Source of the DNA: Melioribacteraceae bacterium
GTDB taxonomy: Bacteria; Bacteroidota; Ignavibacteria; Ignavibacteriales; Melioribacteraceae
Assembly (NCBI GenBank): GCA_015493615.1
Contig: WGCV01000048.1
Span: 22,079-86,078, forward strand
Length of the DNA: 64,000 nucleotides
Direction of reading: 5' to 3'
Shown here piece after piece: positions 1 through 8,899 of this stretch. The notes under the pieces were generated by a model. The model was given only the letters and a program-made list of their open reading frames with translations. It was not told the DNA's origin and did no database searches. Numbering within the stretch: the first letter of the stretch is position 1; each line of letters begins with the position of its first letter. The position numbers and the translations under genes are program-made.

Positions 1-2
1 CT

Positions 3-200
3 ATTCGCAAAGGAAAAGACCCCGATATGATAAGAAAAGTTGTTTCCTTTGTCGAGGAGAAAGGGGGAATTTCGTACGCGCAGAAAACAGCCGATAAATA
101 TGTAGACGAAGCCGTCGCGGCTTTGAAAAAGCTGCCTGAGAACGAGTCGTCAATTGCGCTTGCGGAATTGGCGCTTTATGTCTCTGGACGGGAAAAGTAA
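3..200 (+). CDS. Polyprenyl diphosphate synthase, C-terminal fragment (cut by window edge)
   Basis: An open frame enters from the left edge and stops at TAA 198-200, giving 65 residues. The start IRKGKDPD, followed by a helix with AQKTADKYVDEAVAAL and an end rich in AELALYV, resembles the last helices of trans-isoprenyl diphosphate synthases (octaprenyl/heptaprenyl type), where a final helix of the form A..YVDKAIEAL closes the all-alpha fold. These enzymes elongate farnesyl diphosphate to make quinone side chains or undecaprenyl precursors. The catalytic DDxxD motifs lie outside the window, so chain length and exact subtype cannot be judged. The minus-strand open frame over the same bases is a shadow. 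Confidence 0.7.
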   Translation: MRKGKDPDMIRKVVSFVEEKGGISYAQKTADKYVDEAVAALKKLPENESSIALAELALYVSGREK

Positions 201-271
201 GGTTTTTTAATTCCTTTTTCATATATTAATTTTTTCTAATCAAATTGATTTTTTATAATCAGCGAGTTTAA

Positions 272-649
272 ATGATTTTTTATTCGGTCGGGAAAAGAGT
301 TAAGGATTTTGTGAAAGTAATTCTTAATCCTGCGGCGTTGCGCCGAATCGAGTCCGGCCGAAGCGGGGGAAAAACATACGAACGGAAAGTTTTGAAATAT
401 CCCGACGGTAAAGTAAAAGGAGAACTTGTTTATGTTAACGGAAAATTGAACGGAATTTCAACTATGTACTACGAGACGGGAAGAATTAAATCCCGCGAAA
501 CATATAAAGAGGGAGCGCTTGACGGACCTTCAAAATATTACTTTGAAAACGGGAGATTAATGCGCGAGGAATTTTACCGGAAAGGGAATCTGATATTTAA
601 AAGAATTTTTACGCTTGACGGAACGGTAACATCGGAAACGAGATATTAA
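272..649 (+). CDS. MORN-repeat (YwqK-like) protein, 125 aa
   Basis: The protein carries three or four short repeats of the MORN_2 type: YPDGKVKGELVYVNGKLNG, then YYETGRIKSRETYKEGALDG, then YYFENGRLMREEFYRKGNL, each with the G(K/R)...E..Y..G.L.G pattern. This family includes proteins annotated as YwqK-type antitoxins, but the repeats are mostly a generic beta-hairpin scaffold and no toxin gene lies next door. No clear signal peptide is seen; the N-terminus (MIFYSVGKRVKDFVKVIL) is only moderately hydrophobic. The stop lies 2 nt before prmC, so it is probably cotranscribed with prmC and dtd. Specific role unknown. Confidence 0.6.
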   Translation: MIFYSVGKRVKDFVKVILNPAALRRIESGRSGGKTYERKVLKYPDGKVKGELVYVNGKLNGISTMYYETGRIKSRETYKEGALDGPSKYYFENGRLMREEFYRKGNLIFKRIFTLDGTVTSETRY

Positions 650-651
650 CT

Positions 652-1509
652 ATGTTGACGGTTTTGGACGCGATAAAGCTATCTACCGAATATTTGGAAG
701 AAAAAGGGGTTAAGGAAGCAAGGCTAAACGCCGAACTTCTTCTTGCGGACGTTCTGAAAATGAAGCGTTTGGAACTTTACCTTTCTTATGAAAAACCGCT
801 GTCGGAAAAAGAAAAAAACGTTTACCGTGAATTTCTAAAACGAAGAGGCGAGCGCGAGCCGCTGCAGTATGTTCTCGGCTATGCGGAATTTTACGGAGAA
901 AAGTTCGTCGTAAACCGAAGCGTTTTGATTCCGCGTCCCGAAACGGAATTGCTGGTTGAAAAGATTGTAAGCGAAAATCTTTCTCCAGATTTAATTTCGA
1001 TTTTGGATATCGGAACCGGAAGCGGAAATATACCGATTATTTTAAAAAAGGAAATCCCGACGGCTGAAATTACGGCTGTGGATATTTCAGAGGACGCTCT
1101 TGAGGTCGCGCGCGAAAATTGCCGAAAAATATTAAACGACGAAATTATTCATTTTGAAAAAGCGGATATTTTCGATATAAATTTTCCTCGCAAATTTTCT
1201 AATTTTGATATTATAATTTCAAATCCCCCTTATGTCTCGAAAGATGAATTTTCCGAGCTTGAAGATGAAGTAAAAATATTTGAGCCTGAAATTGCGGTTA
1301 CGGATAAATCGGACGGGCTTACTTTTTATAAAAGGATTGCGGACGCCGCTTCGGAGTCGTTAAAGCCGGGCGGTAAACTTTATCTTGAAATCGGGCATAA
1401 CGAAGGGGAGGAAGTTAAGCAAATCCTTACGGATAAGGGGTTTGGCAAAATTGAAATAACTAAGGACTACGCTGAAATTGATAGAATAATCAGAGCGGAA
1501 AAAGAATGA
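652..1509 (+). CDS. prmC: Peptide chain release factor N5-glutamine methyltransferase
   Basis: PrmC (HemK) methylates the glutamine of the GGQ motif in release factors RF1/RF2 in the cytoplasm, using S-adenosylmethionine. At 285 aa it has normal family length. The N-terminal helical substrate-binding domain covers about residues 1-85. The conserved LIPRPETE stretch is at 92-99, the SAM-binding motif DIGTGSG at 119-125, an acidic residue after beta-2 (AVDIS, 142-146), and the diagnostic NPPY that holds the glutamine side chain at 191-194. The ATG at 652 starts 2 nt after the MORN gene stop, and the 3' end overlaps dtd by 4 nt (ATGA), which suggests translational coupling. Confidence 0.95.
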   Translation: MLTVLDAIKLSTEYLEEKGVKEARLNAELLLADVLKMKRLELYLSYEKPLSEKEKNVYREFLKRRGEREPLQYVLGYAEFYGEKFVVNRSVLIPRPETELLVEKIVSENLSPDLISILDIGTGSGNIPIILKKEIPTAEITAVDISEDALEVARENCRKILNDEIIHFEKADIFDINFPRKFSNFDIIISNPPYVSKDEFSELEDEVKIFEPEIAVTDKSDGLTFYKRIADAASESLKPGGKLYLEIGHNEGEEVKQILTDKGFGKIEITKDYAEIDRIIRAEKE

Positions 1510-1961
1510 GAGCTTTAGTCCAAAGGGTAAGAAAAGGGAGCGTTTCGGTAAAAAGGAACGGAGAAAATTATTACAAAGAAATCGGGCGGGGAATTGTAAT
1601 CTTACTTGGAATTACTCATTCCGACGGAGAAAGCGAGGTTAATTTCGTAGCCGATAAATGCTCCAATCTTAGAATTTTTCCCGACGCGGATGATAAGATG
1701 AATCTTTCACTCAAAGATATCGAAGGGGAAGCGCTTGTGATTTCGCAGTTTACGCTTTACGGAGACGCAAGGAAAGGGAATCGCCCGAATTTTATGAATG
1801 CCGCTCCTCCAGATATTGCGGAAGCTCTTTATGAAAAATTCACAGCAAGAATGAAAATTAATCTCGGAACCGATAAAGTTAAGTGCGGAATTTTCGGCGC
1901 GATGATGGATGTTGAAATATTAAACGAAGGACCGGTAACGATATTAGTAGAATCTAAATAA
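1506..1961 (+). CDS. dtd: D-aminoacyl-tRNA deacylase
   Basis: DTD hydrolyses D-amino acids (and Gly) from mischarged tRNAs, a chirality proofreading step in the cytoplasm. The 151-aa length fits the bacterial DTD1 family. It begins with the typical MRALVQRV strand. The two active-site motifs are present: SQFTLY at 80-85 and the Gly-cisPro motif within NEGPVT at 140-145. Its ATG overlaps the prmC stop by 4 nt. A promoter-like element for the following comEC begins inside its last codons. Confidence 0.95.
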   Translation: MRALVQRVRKGSVSVKRNGENYYKEIGRGIVILLGITHSDGESEVNFVADKCSNLRIFPDADDKMNLSLKDIEGEALVISQFTLYGDARKGNRPNFMNAAPPDIAEALYEKFTARMKINLGTDKVKCGIFGAMMDVEILNEGPVTILVESK

Positions 1962-1975
1962 TTTTTTTATATTTG
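1944..1975 (+). promoter_or_regulatory. Bacteroidota-type promoter candidate for comEC
   Basis: TATATTTG at 1968-1975 fits the -7 consensus TAnnTTTG, and TTAG at 1944-1947 lies exactly 20 nt upstream where TTTG is expected (one mismatch). Spacing equals that of the two tRNA promoters and the rimP promoter in this window. Predicted start near 1982, about 45 nt before the comEC ATG. Confidence 0.45.
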
Positions 1976-2025
1976 TTTTTTTACATGAGGGTGTAAGATG
2001 CAGACCAAAACAATCGGTTATCAAG

Positions 2026-4416
2026 ATGAAGATAAATGAATCCCCGTTGATGAAAGTTGTCGTTCTTTTTTCGGTCGGGATAATTGCGGGAAAGGGGATG
2101 TTCTTTTCGCTTCCGGTTATTCTCTCGCTTGCGCTGTTTGTTTTTATTTTGTCTGTTTGGCTTATTAAAACAGGAAGGGAAGATGCCGCAAATTATTTTA
2201 TGTCGGTATTTATCTTTTTGCTCGGACTCGGCTCGATTACCTTCCATTTAAAAAATCTTCCCGAATACAATCTTCCCAAAAGCGAATACCGAAACGCGAT
2301 GATTTACGGAACCATTAATAATATTGAACTTCCGCGCGACAGAAGCGTCTCGTTTTACTTGAATGCTGATTCATTAATCACGGGGAGAAGAAATTTTAAA
2401 ATTTCCGATAAAGTTCTCTCTAAGATTTACTGTAAACCGTATGAGCTGGATAAATTTACCGGAAAATTTTCCGCAGGGAATTATGTAAAAATAAAGTGTA
2501 AGTTTTTTCGTCCGCGCGATAAAAGAAACCCGGGCGAATTTGATTACCGCGAGTATTTGAGGGAAAAAGGAATAACGGCGCAGGCTTCCATTTATAAAGT
2601 AAATAATGTTTTTCCTATCAAAAGCGGCGCAAGCGTTTTCAAAAATGTAACGTTTAAGATACGCGAAAGTATTGCGCGTGAAATCGACTTGATTTACACA
2701 GGAGAGAGAAGGCATTTCATAAAAGCTTTGCTGCTTGGCGAAAGAAAGGACTTGGACAAATCAATCGTCTCGAATTTTATTAACTCCGGAATTGTTCACG
2801 TTCTTGCAGTTTCCGGTTTGCATGTCGGTTTTATTGCGGCAATTTTTTTCATAATCTTCGGCAGATTTAATCTCTTTTTGAAAGGGGGATTAACGGTTGC
2901 GGGAATAATTGTTTTTATGTTTGTCAGCGGGCTTCATCCTTCGGTAATAAGGGCAAGCGTTATGGCGGTATTGATGATACTGGCTCTCCTTTCGGGCAGG
3001 AAATATTCTTCCTTCAATGTTTTGGCTTTGGCGGCGTTAATTCTGCTTGTGATAAATCCGTCCGAGTTATTTTCGCCGGGATTTCAGCTTTCTTTTGCGG
3101 CTGTTTTTTCGATCTTGTTTTTTTATCCTTCGTTTGAACGCTATTTAAATTCATTTAATGTCAGAAGCAAATTTCTTAAAAGTTTGCTCCAATTATTTCT
3201 TCTTACTTTTGCCGCACAGCTCGGAACTCTGCCGATAACTTTAATCTATTTTAAAAAATTATCTCTTATTTCTTTTTTCATAAATTTAATCGCGGTTCCG
3301 CTTATAGGCGTCATTGTTGCGTTTGCCGTCGCCTCGCTCGCCTTTGCCGTAATTTCAACGTATCTAGGAGCGCTTATCGCGACAACAAACTCACTTCTTA
3401 TTGAAATAATGTTTTATATGGCAAAACTTTCCGGCAACATGGAATTTTCCTATCTGCGGATTAGAAATTTTAATCTTTGGGAAGCGCTTTTATACTATGC
3501 GCTCCTGATTGTGATTTACATCTCATTTACAAAATTTAACAGTCTTAAATCGAAAGTGTCGATACTCATTCTATCGATTCTTATTTTCTTTACCTACGAC
3601 GGAATTATTTCTCCGCCGTTTTTAGAAAAGAACAAGCTTTATGTTATAGCTGTTGATATCGGTCAGGGCGATTCTTTTCTGCTTAGATTTCCGGATAAGA
3701 GAGCCGCGCTAATCGACGCGGGAAACGCGACAAAACATTTCGATAACGGAAAGTACGTAATTGAGCCGCTCCTTAATTTTCTCGGCGTCGATAAAATCGA
3801 TTACCTTTTTATTTCACATGTTGACGCAGACCACTACCGCGGTTCGCTTTCCCTGATTAAAGATGGGTTGGTAAAGCAAATTTATAAACCGGTTATCGAT
3901 AAACGCTTGGCGAAAGATGTCGCCTTTGAAAAGTTTGCCGAGTCATTTGACGTCCCGATTGATTATTACTCAAGAAGAAAGTTTTCCATTGGAGGCGCGA
4001 GGTTATATTTTTTGAACGATACTTCATTAATCAAATACAAAAAGTTTTCGCAGAATAATAAAAGCGGCTTGTTAAAACTCTGCTACGGGAACGAATCCTT
4101 TTTGTTTACAGGCGATTTGGAGAAAACCGGAGAAAATCTCTGGCGCGATTTATACGGGAAATTTCTCCAATCCGAAGTTCTGAAAGTCGGGCATCACGGA
4201 AGTAAATCCTCAACAGGCGAACGGTTTTTAAAAATGGTAAAACCAAAATATGCATTGATTAGCGCCGGAGAAAATAATAAATTCGGACATCCGAATTTTG
4301 AAACTTTGCGGATACTCAATAAATTCGGCGTTGAAATAAAAAGAACGGATAAATCCCGAGCGATTGTTCTCAGCGCCGACGGGAATAAGATTAAATTCAT
4401 CAATTGGAAAAACTGA
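2026..4416 (+). CDS. comEC: ComEC/Rec2-family DNA uptake channel protein
   Basis: ComEC is the inner-membrane channel that carries single-stranded DNA into the cytoplasm during natural transformation. The 796 aa match the family length and show its three parts. First come N-terminal membrane segments and an OB-like periplasmic domain (about residues 1-220). Next is the multi-spanning Competence domain with the signature VLAVSGLHVG near residue 258. Last is a C-terminal metallo-beta-lactamase-like domain starting at DIGQGDSFLL, with metal-motif-like SHVDADHYRG near 597 and GHHGSKSST later. The upstream ATG at 1998 runs into a stop after 13 codons, so 2026 is the start. The stop is one base before the likely TTG start of murB. 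Confidence 0.92.
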   Translation: MKINESPLMKVVVLFSVGIIAGKGMFFSLPVILSLALFVFILSVWLIKTGREDAANYFMSVFIFLLGLGSITFHLKNLPEYNLPKSEYRNAMIYGTINNIELPRDRSVSFYLNADSLITGRRNFKISDKVLSKIYCKPYELDKFTGKFSAGNYVKIKCKFFRPRDKRNPGEFDYREYLREKGITAQASIYKVNNVFPIKSGASVFKNVTFKIRESIAREIDLIYTGERRHFIKALLLGERKDLDKSIVSNFINSGIVHVLAVSGLHVGFIAAIFFIIFGRFNLFLKGGLTVAGIIVFMFVSGLHPSVIRASVMAVLMILALLSGRKYSSFNVLALAALILLVINPSELFSPGFQLSFAAVFSILFFYPSFERYLNSFNVRSKFLKSLLQLFLLTFAAQLGTLPITLIYFKKLSLISFFINLIAVPLIGVIVAFAVASLAFAVISTYLGALIATTNSLLIEIMFYMAKLSGNMEFSYLRIRNFNLWEALLYYALLIVIYISFTKFNSLKSKVSILILSILIFFTYDGIISPPFLEKNKLYVIAVDIGQGDSFLLRFPDKRAALIDAGNATKHFDNGKYVIEPLLNFLGVDKIDYLFISHVDADHYRGSLSLIKDGLVKQIYKPVIDKRLAKDVAFEKFAESFDVPIDYYSRRKFSIGGARLYFLNDTSLIKYKKFSQNNKSGLLKLCYGNESFLFTGDLEKTGENLWRDLYGKFLQSEVLKVGHHGSKSSTGERFLKMVKPKYALISAGENNKFGHPNFETLRILNKFGVEIKRTDKSRAIVLSADGNKIKFINWKN

Positions 4417-4417
4417 T

Positions 4418-5428
4418 TTGAAAATTACCGAAAACGTTTCGCTTAAACCTTTTAATACATTTGGAGTCGATGTTAAGGCGAAATATTTTATTACGGCATC
4501 CTTTCGTAAAGATATCTCCGAAGCTATTGATTTTTCAAGAGAAAACAGACTTCCGCTTCTTCCAATCGGCAAAGGAAGCAATATTCTTTTTACCAAAAAC
4601 TACGATGGCGTTGTTCTGAATTTGGAATTCGCCGATATTAAAATTATTTCCGAAAACGATTCGGATGTTCTGTTGGAAGTAAGCGCGGGAGTTGTTTGGG
4701 ACGATGCGGTTCGATTTGCGGTAAAAAATAATTACTGGGGATTGGAGAACCTTTCGTTAATTCCGGGCGCAGCCGGAGCGGCTCCCGTACAAAATATAGG
4801 CGCATACGGCGCGGAGTTGAAGGATGTTCTGGAGAGTCTTGAAGCTATCGATATAGAGAGCAAAGAAGCTGTTGCATTTACTAATGAGGAATGCAAATTC
4901 GGCTACCGCGACAGTATTTTCAAAAATGAGCTGAAGGATAAATTTATTATCACCGGAGTGAAGCTGAAATTGAGTAAAGTGAGTTCGCCTAATATTAATT
5001 ACCGTCCGCTGAAGAAGAAATTCGGTTCACGTAGTGAAATTAAAATCGAAGAAATCCGCGACGAAGTAATCAGAATCAGAAAGGAGAAACTTTCCGACCC
5101 GAAAGAATTTGGAAATGCCGGAAGTTTTTTTACTAATCCGATTATCGGCGAGGATGAACTTCAACGACTACGAACCGCTCATCCTTCGATTCCGTTTTAT
5201 GATTTGGGCGAGCAAAAATATAAAATTCCCGCAGCGTGGCTGATAGAAAAAGCGGGCTTGAAAGGTTATCGCGAGGCTAACGTCGGAGTAAGTCCCAAGC
5301 AGGCTCTGGTTATTCTTAACTACGGAGAGGCAAGCGGGAAAGAGGTAATCGAGTTTGCCGAAAAAATAAAAAATTTAATTTTGAAAAAATTTAACATATC
5401 TTTGCAAACTGAAGTTAATATTTTGTGA
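4418..5428 (+). CDS. murB: UDP-N-acetylenolpyruvoylglucosamine reductase
   Basis: MurB reduces UDP-GlcNAc-enolpyruvate to UDP-MurNAc with NADPH and FAD, the second committed step of peptidoglycan precursor synthesis. The frame is open further upstream into comEC, but family members begin at a KITENVSLKPFNTFG-like stretch, so I take the TTG at 4418, one base after the comEC stop (336 aa). FAD-binding features are GKGSNILF and the IPGAAGAAPVQNIGAYG loop. GYRDSIFK marks the long, E. coli-like type I enzyme, NAGSFFTNP contains the proton-donor serine, and the terminal QTEVNIL holds the conserved glutamate. Coupling with comEC is probable. Confidence 0.95.
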   Translation: MKITENVSLKPFNTFGVDVKAKYFITASFRKDISEAIDFSRENRLPLLPIGKGSNILFTKNYDGVVLNLEFADIKIISENDSDVLLEVSAGVVWDDAVRFAVKNNYWGLENLSLIPGAAGAAPVQNIGAYGAELKDVLESLEAIDIESKEAVAFTNEECKFGYRDSIFKNELKDKFIITGVKLKLSKVSSPNINYRPLKKKFGSRSEIKIEEIRDEVIRIRKEKLSDPKEFGNAGSFFTNPIIGEDELQRLRTAHPSIPFYDLGEQKYKIPAAWLIEKAGLKGYREANVGVSPKQALVILNYGEASGKEVIEFAEKIKNLILKKFNISLQTEVNIL

Positions 5429-5443
5429 TAAAAGGGAGATCTT

Positions 5444-7078
5444 ATGTCTGAGGAAACTACTGAGGTACAAAAGAAAAAAACTCTTGGGGAGGTTATCAGC
5501 GACGCCTTCAAAGAACTTAATGAAACTTTCAGGGCTTTTATTAAAGCGCCTACGGCATTGTGGGGAATTAACGTTCCCTATATTATAGAGGGACTTGTCT
5601 ATTTCGGGATTTTAACAATCCTCGGAAAATTCTCATCCGAAAACGTCGGATTAACTGATGCGCAAGCCGGACTGGTTTACAGTTTTGTAACCGGAGGCAT
5701 TACTTTTGCAATGTTAATTTTCGGCGGGACGGCGGATAAATTAGGCGTCAGAACGGCGCTTGTTCTTTCCTTTGTGGCGATGTTAATCGGACGGTTCTTC
5801 ATCGCTTTATCCGGTACGCTTAATTTGGGGCACGGACTTTGGTCCCCAATGTTTTTCACTATGATTGGCGGGCTGCTCATAATGGTGCTTGCTTACGGTT
5901 TATTTCAGCCTGCGGCTTACTCCGGTGTTAAACGCTACACAAACAAGAAGACTGCGGCAATGGGCTATGCCGTAATCTACGGATTTATGAATCTCGGCGC
6001 GTTTTTGTCGGGATTTATCTCATCCTTCACGCGCCATAGTTTTACTTCGGTTTTTCCTCCCAACGGATTGACCGCAGTCTTTTGGGTTTATGTAATTTTA
6101 ACGGCTCTCTCACTTATTTTAACAATTGTTTTAATTACTCGCAAAACCGACAAAGCCGCCATCGACAGAGTTAAAAATGAGAACAACGACATAGACGACG
6201 AAGCGGGAGTCGAACGTTCCGAAGAAAAAGAAGAAGAAGTTAAACCGGACGTTAAAGTAAACAATATCCCGATATTTATTTATTCCGCTTTGGCTGTTCT
6301 TTTCTTTTTCCTTTCAGGTTACGGAATTGATAACAGTATAAACCGGATTATCGACGCCCGCTTATTCGGTTTGTCGATTCATATCGACATCGCATTCATT
6401 TTATTTGTGATAATGATTGTAGTTGCGACTTACGATTATTTGAAACGCCGTCCGTGGCATCCATTCCGCGATAAACGGTTTACATTTTTTATATTTATAC
6501 TTGTTCCGGTACAGACATTATTTGCGCATAACTGGCTTACGCTTCCTTATTATTTGGACAGAGCTTTTCAGGGTACGCTTGTCAGTCAATACTTTGAAGT
6601 TTTCTCAAATTTAAATCCGGTTCTGATTTTCATACTTACGCCGATTATTGCGGGCTTAACAGCAAGCGCCAACGTTTACAAGATGATGATTTACGGAACT
6701 GTTGTAATGGCAATTCCTACGTTTCTTCTCGCCGTCGGACCTAACATTTACCTTTTCCTATTTTATGTTTTGATGATGACAATCGGCGAAGCAATGTGGT
6801 CGCCCCGTTTTCTGCAATGGATTGCTGAAATTGCGCCTAAAGGAAAGGTTGGGCTTTACATGGGCGTGGGGCAGTTCCCGTGGTTTCTCGATAAAGTTTT
6901 CACCGGTTTTTACTCCGGCTATTTCCTTGAAAAATATTGCCCGAAAAATACTCCCGTTGCCGATTTGCACACCGGTACAATGTGGTTTATTTACGGACTG
7001 ATTGCAATTATTACTCCGATAAGTCTTATCCTTGCAAAAAATTGGATGTTGAAAGGATTCAAAGAAAAAGCTGATTAG
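5444..7078 (+). CDS. MFS transporter, POT/peptide-transporter-like
   Basis: A 544-aa polytopic membrane protein with about 12 or more hydrophobic segments. The loop after the second segment, GGTADKLGVRTAL, matches MFS motif A. Phrases such as AVIYGFMNLGAFLSG and AEIAPKGKVGLYMG resemble the proton-coupled oligopeptide (POT/PTR) branch, but I cannot see a definitive peptide-binding signature, so the substrate is open. A charged cytoplasmic loop rich in Glu and Lys (about residues 235-265) separates the two halves. It starts 15 nt after murB behind a GGGAG ribosome site and is followed by a hairpin. Confidence 0.8.
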   Translation: MSEETTEVQKKKTLGEVISDAFKELNETFRAFIKAPTALWGINVPYIIEGLVYFGILTILGKFSSENVGLTDAQAGLVYSFVTGGITFAMLIFGGTADKLGVRTALVLSFVAMLIGRFFIALSGTLNLGHGLWSPMFFTMIGGLLIMVLAYGLFQPAAYSGVKRYTNKKTAAMGYAVIYGFMNLGAFLSGFISSFTRHSFTSVFPPNGLTAVFWVYVILTALSLILTIVLITRKTDKAAIDRVKNENNDIDDEAGVERSEEKEEEVKPDVKVNNIPIFIYSALAVLFFFLSGYGIDNSINRIIDARLFGLSIHIDIAFILFVIMIVVATYDYLKRRPWHPFRDKRFTFFIFILVPVQTLFAHNWLTLPYYLDRAFQGTLVSQYFEVFSNLNPVLIFILTPIIAGLTASANVYKMMIYGTVVMAIPTFLLAVGPNIYLFLFYVLMMTIGEAMWSPRFLQWIAEIAPKGKVGLYMGVGQFPWFLDKVFTGFYSGYFLEKYCPKNTPVADLHTGTMWFIYGLIAIITPISLILAKNWMLKGFKEKAD

Positions 7079-7087
7079 TTTGTTTAC

Positions 7088-7115
7088 AAGCGCTCTGATT
7101 TTCTTCAGGGCGCTT
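7088..7115 (+). terminator. Hairpin after the MFS gene
   Basis: AAGCGCTCTGA (7088-7098) pairs with TCAGGGCGCTT (7105-7115) over 11 positions with one G-T wobble and a 6-nt loop. Ten bases after the MFS stop. No long T run follows (AAATATTG), so it is a weaker candidate for intrinsic termination. Confidence 0.5.
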
Positions 7116-7377
7116 AAATATTGAAAATAATATTTCCCTACAGATAAAAAATGTTTGAAATTTCAAAAATAAATGCTGATATTAACTTATTAAAGATTAA
7201 AAAATAATTCACTAAATCACATTCTTAATAAACGCCGATTGAAATTACTTATTTAAAATAAACTTAATTCAAATCGATTTATCCGGATGAAAAAACAGGG
7301 TAGCGCCCAAAAGATTTCAGTTGAAATCATCTATTGTTAAATTCTTATTTATTGAAACCTGCATTGAGACTAAAATG
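7116..7377. other. AT-rich spacer, nothing recognised
   Basis: Very AT-rich stretch between the MFS hairpin and the first MITE-like copy. I see no open frame, RNA gene or convincing promoter. The longer gap 7079-7641 otherwise holds the hairpin and the repeat copy. Confidence 0.5.
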
Positions 7378-7570
7378 TTAGAAAACTTTGCAAAATTTAA
7401 TAATTTGTCATTCTGAATGGAGTGGAGCGGAATGAAGAATCTCAAAACCGGCATTTACACCGAATTTAGTGATATTTCGGACGGTTTTCTCTTTCACCCC
7501 CAAAAAACAGTTGGGGCAAGCTTGGCGGACTCAATATGACAACCTTGGGTATCGCTAAAGTCTTTGTTAA
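7378..7570 (+). repeat. MITE-like repeat, copy 1
   Basis: Copy 1 of a family found five times in this window. Shared core pieces are GTCATTCTGA, GAAGAATCTCAAAACCGG, a GATATTTCGGACGG block, and GGCGGACTCAATATGACAA. The ends are related inverted pieces (left TTAGAAAACTTTGC, right CTAAAGTCTTTG). This copy is the most diverged and carries an extra CCCCCAAAAAACAGTTGGGG hairpin. No open reading frame, so it would be non-autonomous. Confidence 0.75.
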
Positions 7571-7641
7571 TCAATGTTCTCGGGTAATTTTAAGTGAATA
7601 TGTTAATTAAAAGATTGTATAAAAAATAATAGGAACCAATT

Positions 7642-8895
7642 ATGTCAATGGACATTTCTGAATTACAAAAAAAGAAATTGGTTGATTTATACCAAATTGC
7701 AAAAGAGCTTAAGTTGGAGCATTATCGAGACTTAAGGAAACAAGAACTTATTGTAAAAATATTGGAAGAACAAACCAAAAAGGATGGACTTACATTCTCA
7801 AAAGGAGTGTTGGAAGTTATGCCTGACGGTTACGGATTTTTGAGATCCGTTAATTACAACTATCTTCCTTCCCCCGACGACATCTACGTTTCACCTTCTC
7901 AAATAAAAAGATTCTATCTTAAAACCGGCGACTTTGTCAGCGGTCAGGTTCGTCCTCCCAAAGACAGCGAAAGATTTTTTGCCCTTTTAAGAGTCGAAGC
8001 CGTTAACGGCGTAAGTCCCGATAAGATACGTCAAAGAACTTTCTTTGATAACCTTACTCCTCTTTATCCGAATAAAAGATTGCATCTCGAAACTTCTCCC
8101 GGCGAATATTCGATGCGAATTGTAGATTTATTGTCGCCAATCGGAAAAGGGCAGAGGGGCTTGATAGTTTCGCCGCCGAAAAGCGGTAAAACGATATTGC
8201 TTCAGAAAATGGCAAATTCAATTACAAGAAATCATCCCGACGTTAAATTAATGATGCTTCTGATTGACGAACGCCCCGAAGAAGTAACTGATATGAAGCG
8301 TTCGGTAAACGCCGAAGTTATTGCCTCCACATTTGACGAACAGCCCGAGCGTCATGTTCAGGTTGCTAATATGGTAATCGAGAGAGCGAAGAGGTTGGTG
8401 GAAGTCGGCAGCGATGTCGTTATTCTTCTTGACAGTATTACCAGACTTGCTCGCGCGCACAACACGGTTATTCCTCACAGCGGAAGAATCCTATCCGGCG
8501 GCGTTGATTCCAATGCGCTTCACAAACCGAAACGGTTTTTCGGCGCGGCGCGAAATATCGACGAAGGCGGAAGTCTTACGATTATTGCCACCGCTTTGGT
8601 GGAAACCGGCAGCCGTATGGACGAAGTTATTTTCGAGGAATTCAAAGGAACCGGCAATATGGAATTGGTGCTTAACCGTTCTCTCGCCGACAGAAGAATT
8701 TTCCCCGCAATAGATTTGAACAAAACCGGAACGAGAAAAGAAGAACTTCTTTTGAGCGAAGACGAACTGAACAAGATTTGGGTTTTACGAAAATTCTTGA
8801 GCGATTATGACCCTGTTGAAGCAATGGACTTTTTGTTAAGCAGAATGAAGGGTACAAAGAATAATAAAGAATTCCTTATGAGTATGAACAGCTGA
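7642..8895 (+). CDS. rho: Transcription termination factor Rho
   Basis: Rho is the hexameric RNA-dependent ATPase that ends transcription. The 417 aa show the N-terminal Rho_N helices ([17 protein letters not shown]), then a cold-shock-like RNA-binding domain ([15 protein letters not shown], about 55-125). The RecA-like ATPase core has Walker A SPPKSGKT at about 177-184 and [10 protein letters not shown] at about 209-218, followed by Walker B ([14 protein letters not shown]) and the secondary RNA-binding loop in the [13 protein letters not shown] region (here KRFFGAARN). The ATG at 7642 is preceded by AGGAACC. It appears to lead the rho-GWxTD-pdxA-methyltransferase-ftsE run, with gaps of at most 4 nt between genes. 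Confidence 0.97.
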   Translation: MSMDISELQKKKLVDLYQIAKELKLEHYRDLRKQELIVKILEEQTKKDGLTFSKGVLEVMPDGYGFLRSVNYNYLPSPDDIYVSPSQIKRFYLKTGDFVSGQVRPPKDSERFFALLRVEAVNGVSPDKIRQRTFFDNLTPLYPNKRLHLETSPGEYSMRIVDLLSPIGKGQRGLIVSPPKSGKTILLQKMANSITRNHPDVKLMMLLIDERPEEVTDMKRSVNAEVIASTFDEQPERHVQVANMVIERAKRLVEVGSDVVILLDSITRLARAHNTVIPHSGRILSGGVDSNALHKPKRFFGAARNIDEGGSLTIIATALVETGSRMDEVIFEEFKGTGNMELVLNRSLADRRIFPAIDLNKTGTRKEELLLSEDELNKIWVLRKFLSDYDPVEAMDFLLSRMKGTKNNKEFLMSMNS

Positions 8896-8899
8896 TTAA

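Noticed and set aside
1..222. Minus-strand open frame of 73 codons at the left edge
   Set aside because: It lies opposite the end of a recognisable polyprenyl synthase frame, has no recognisable product and is a shadow.
4228..4596. Minus-strand open frames across the comEC-murB junction
   Set aside because: They overlap two well-supported genes on the other strand and encode nothing recognisable.
7561..7592. Promoter for rho (TTTG-N18-TAATTTTA)
   Set aside because: Spacer is two short and the -7 box ends in A; it also overlaps the end of repeat copy 1, so support is too weak.
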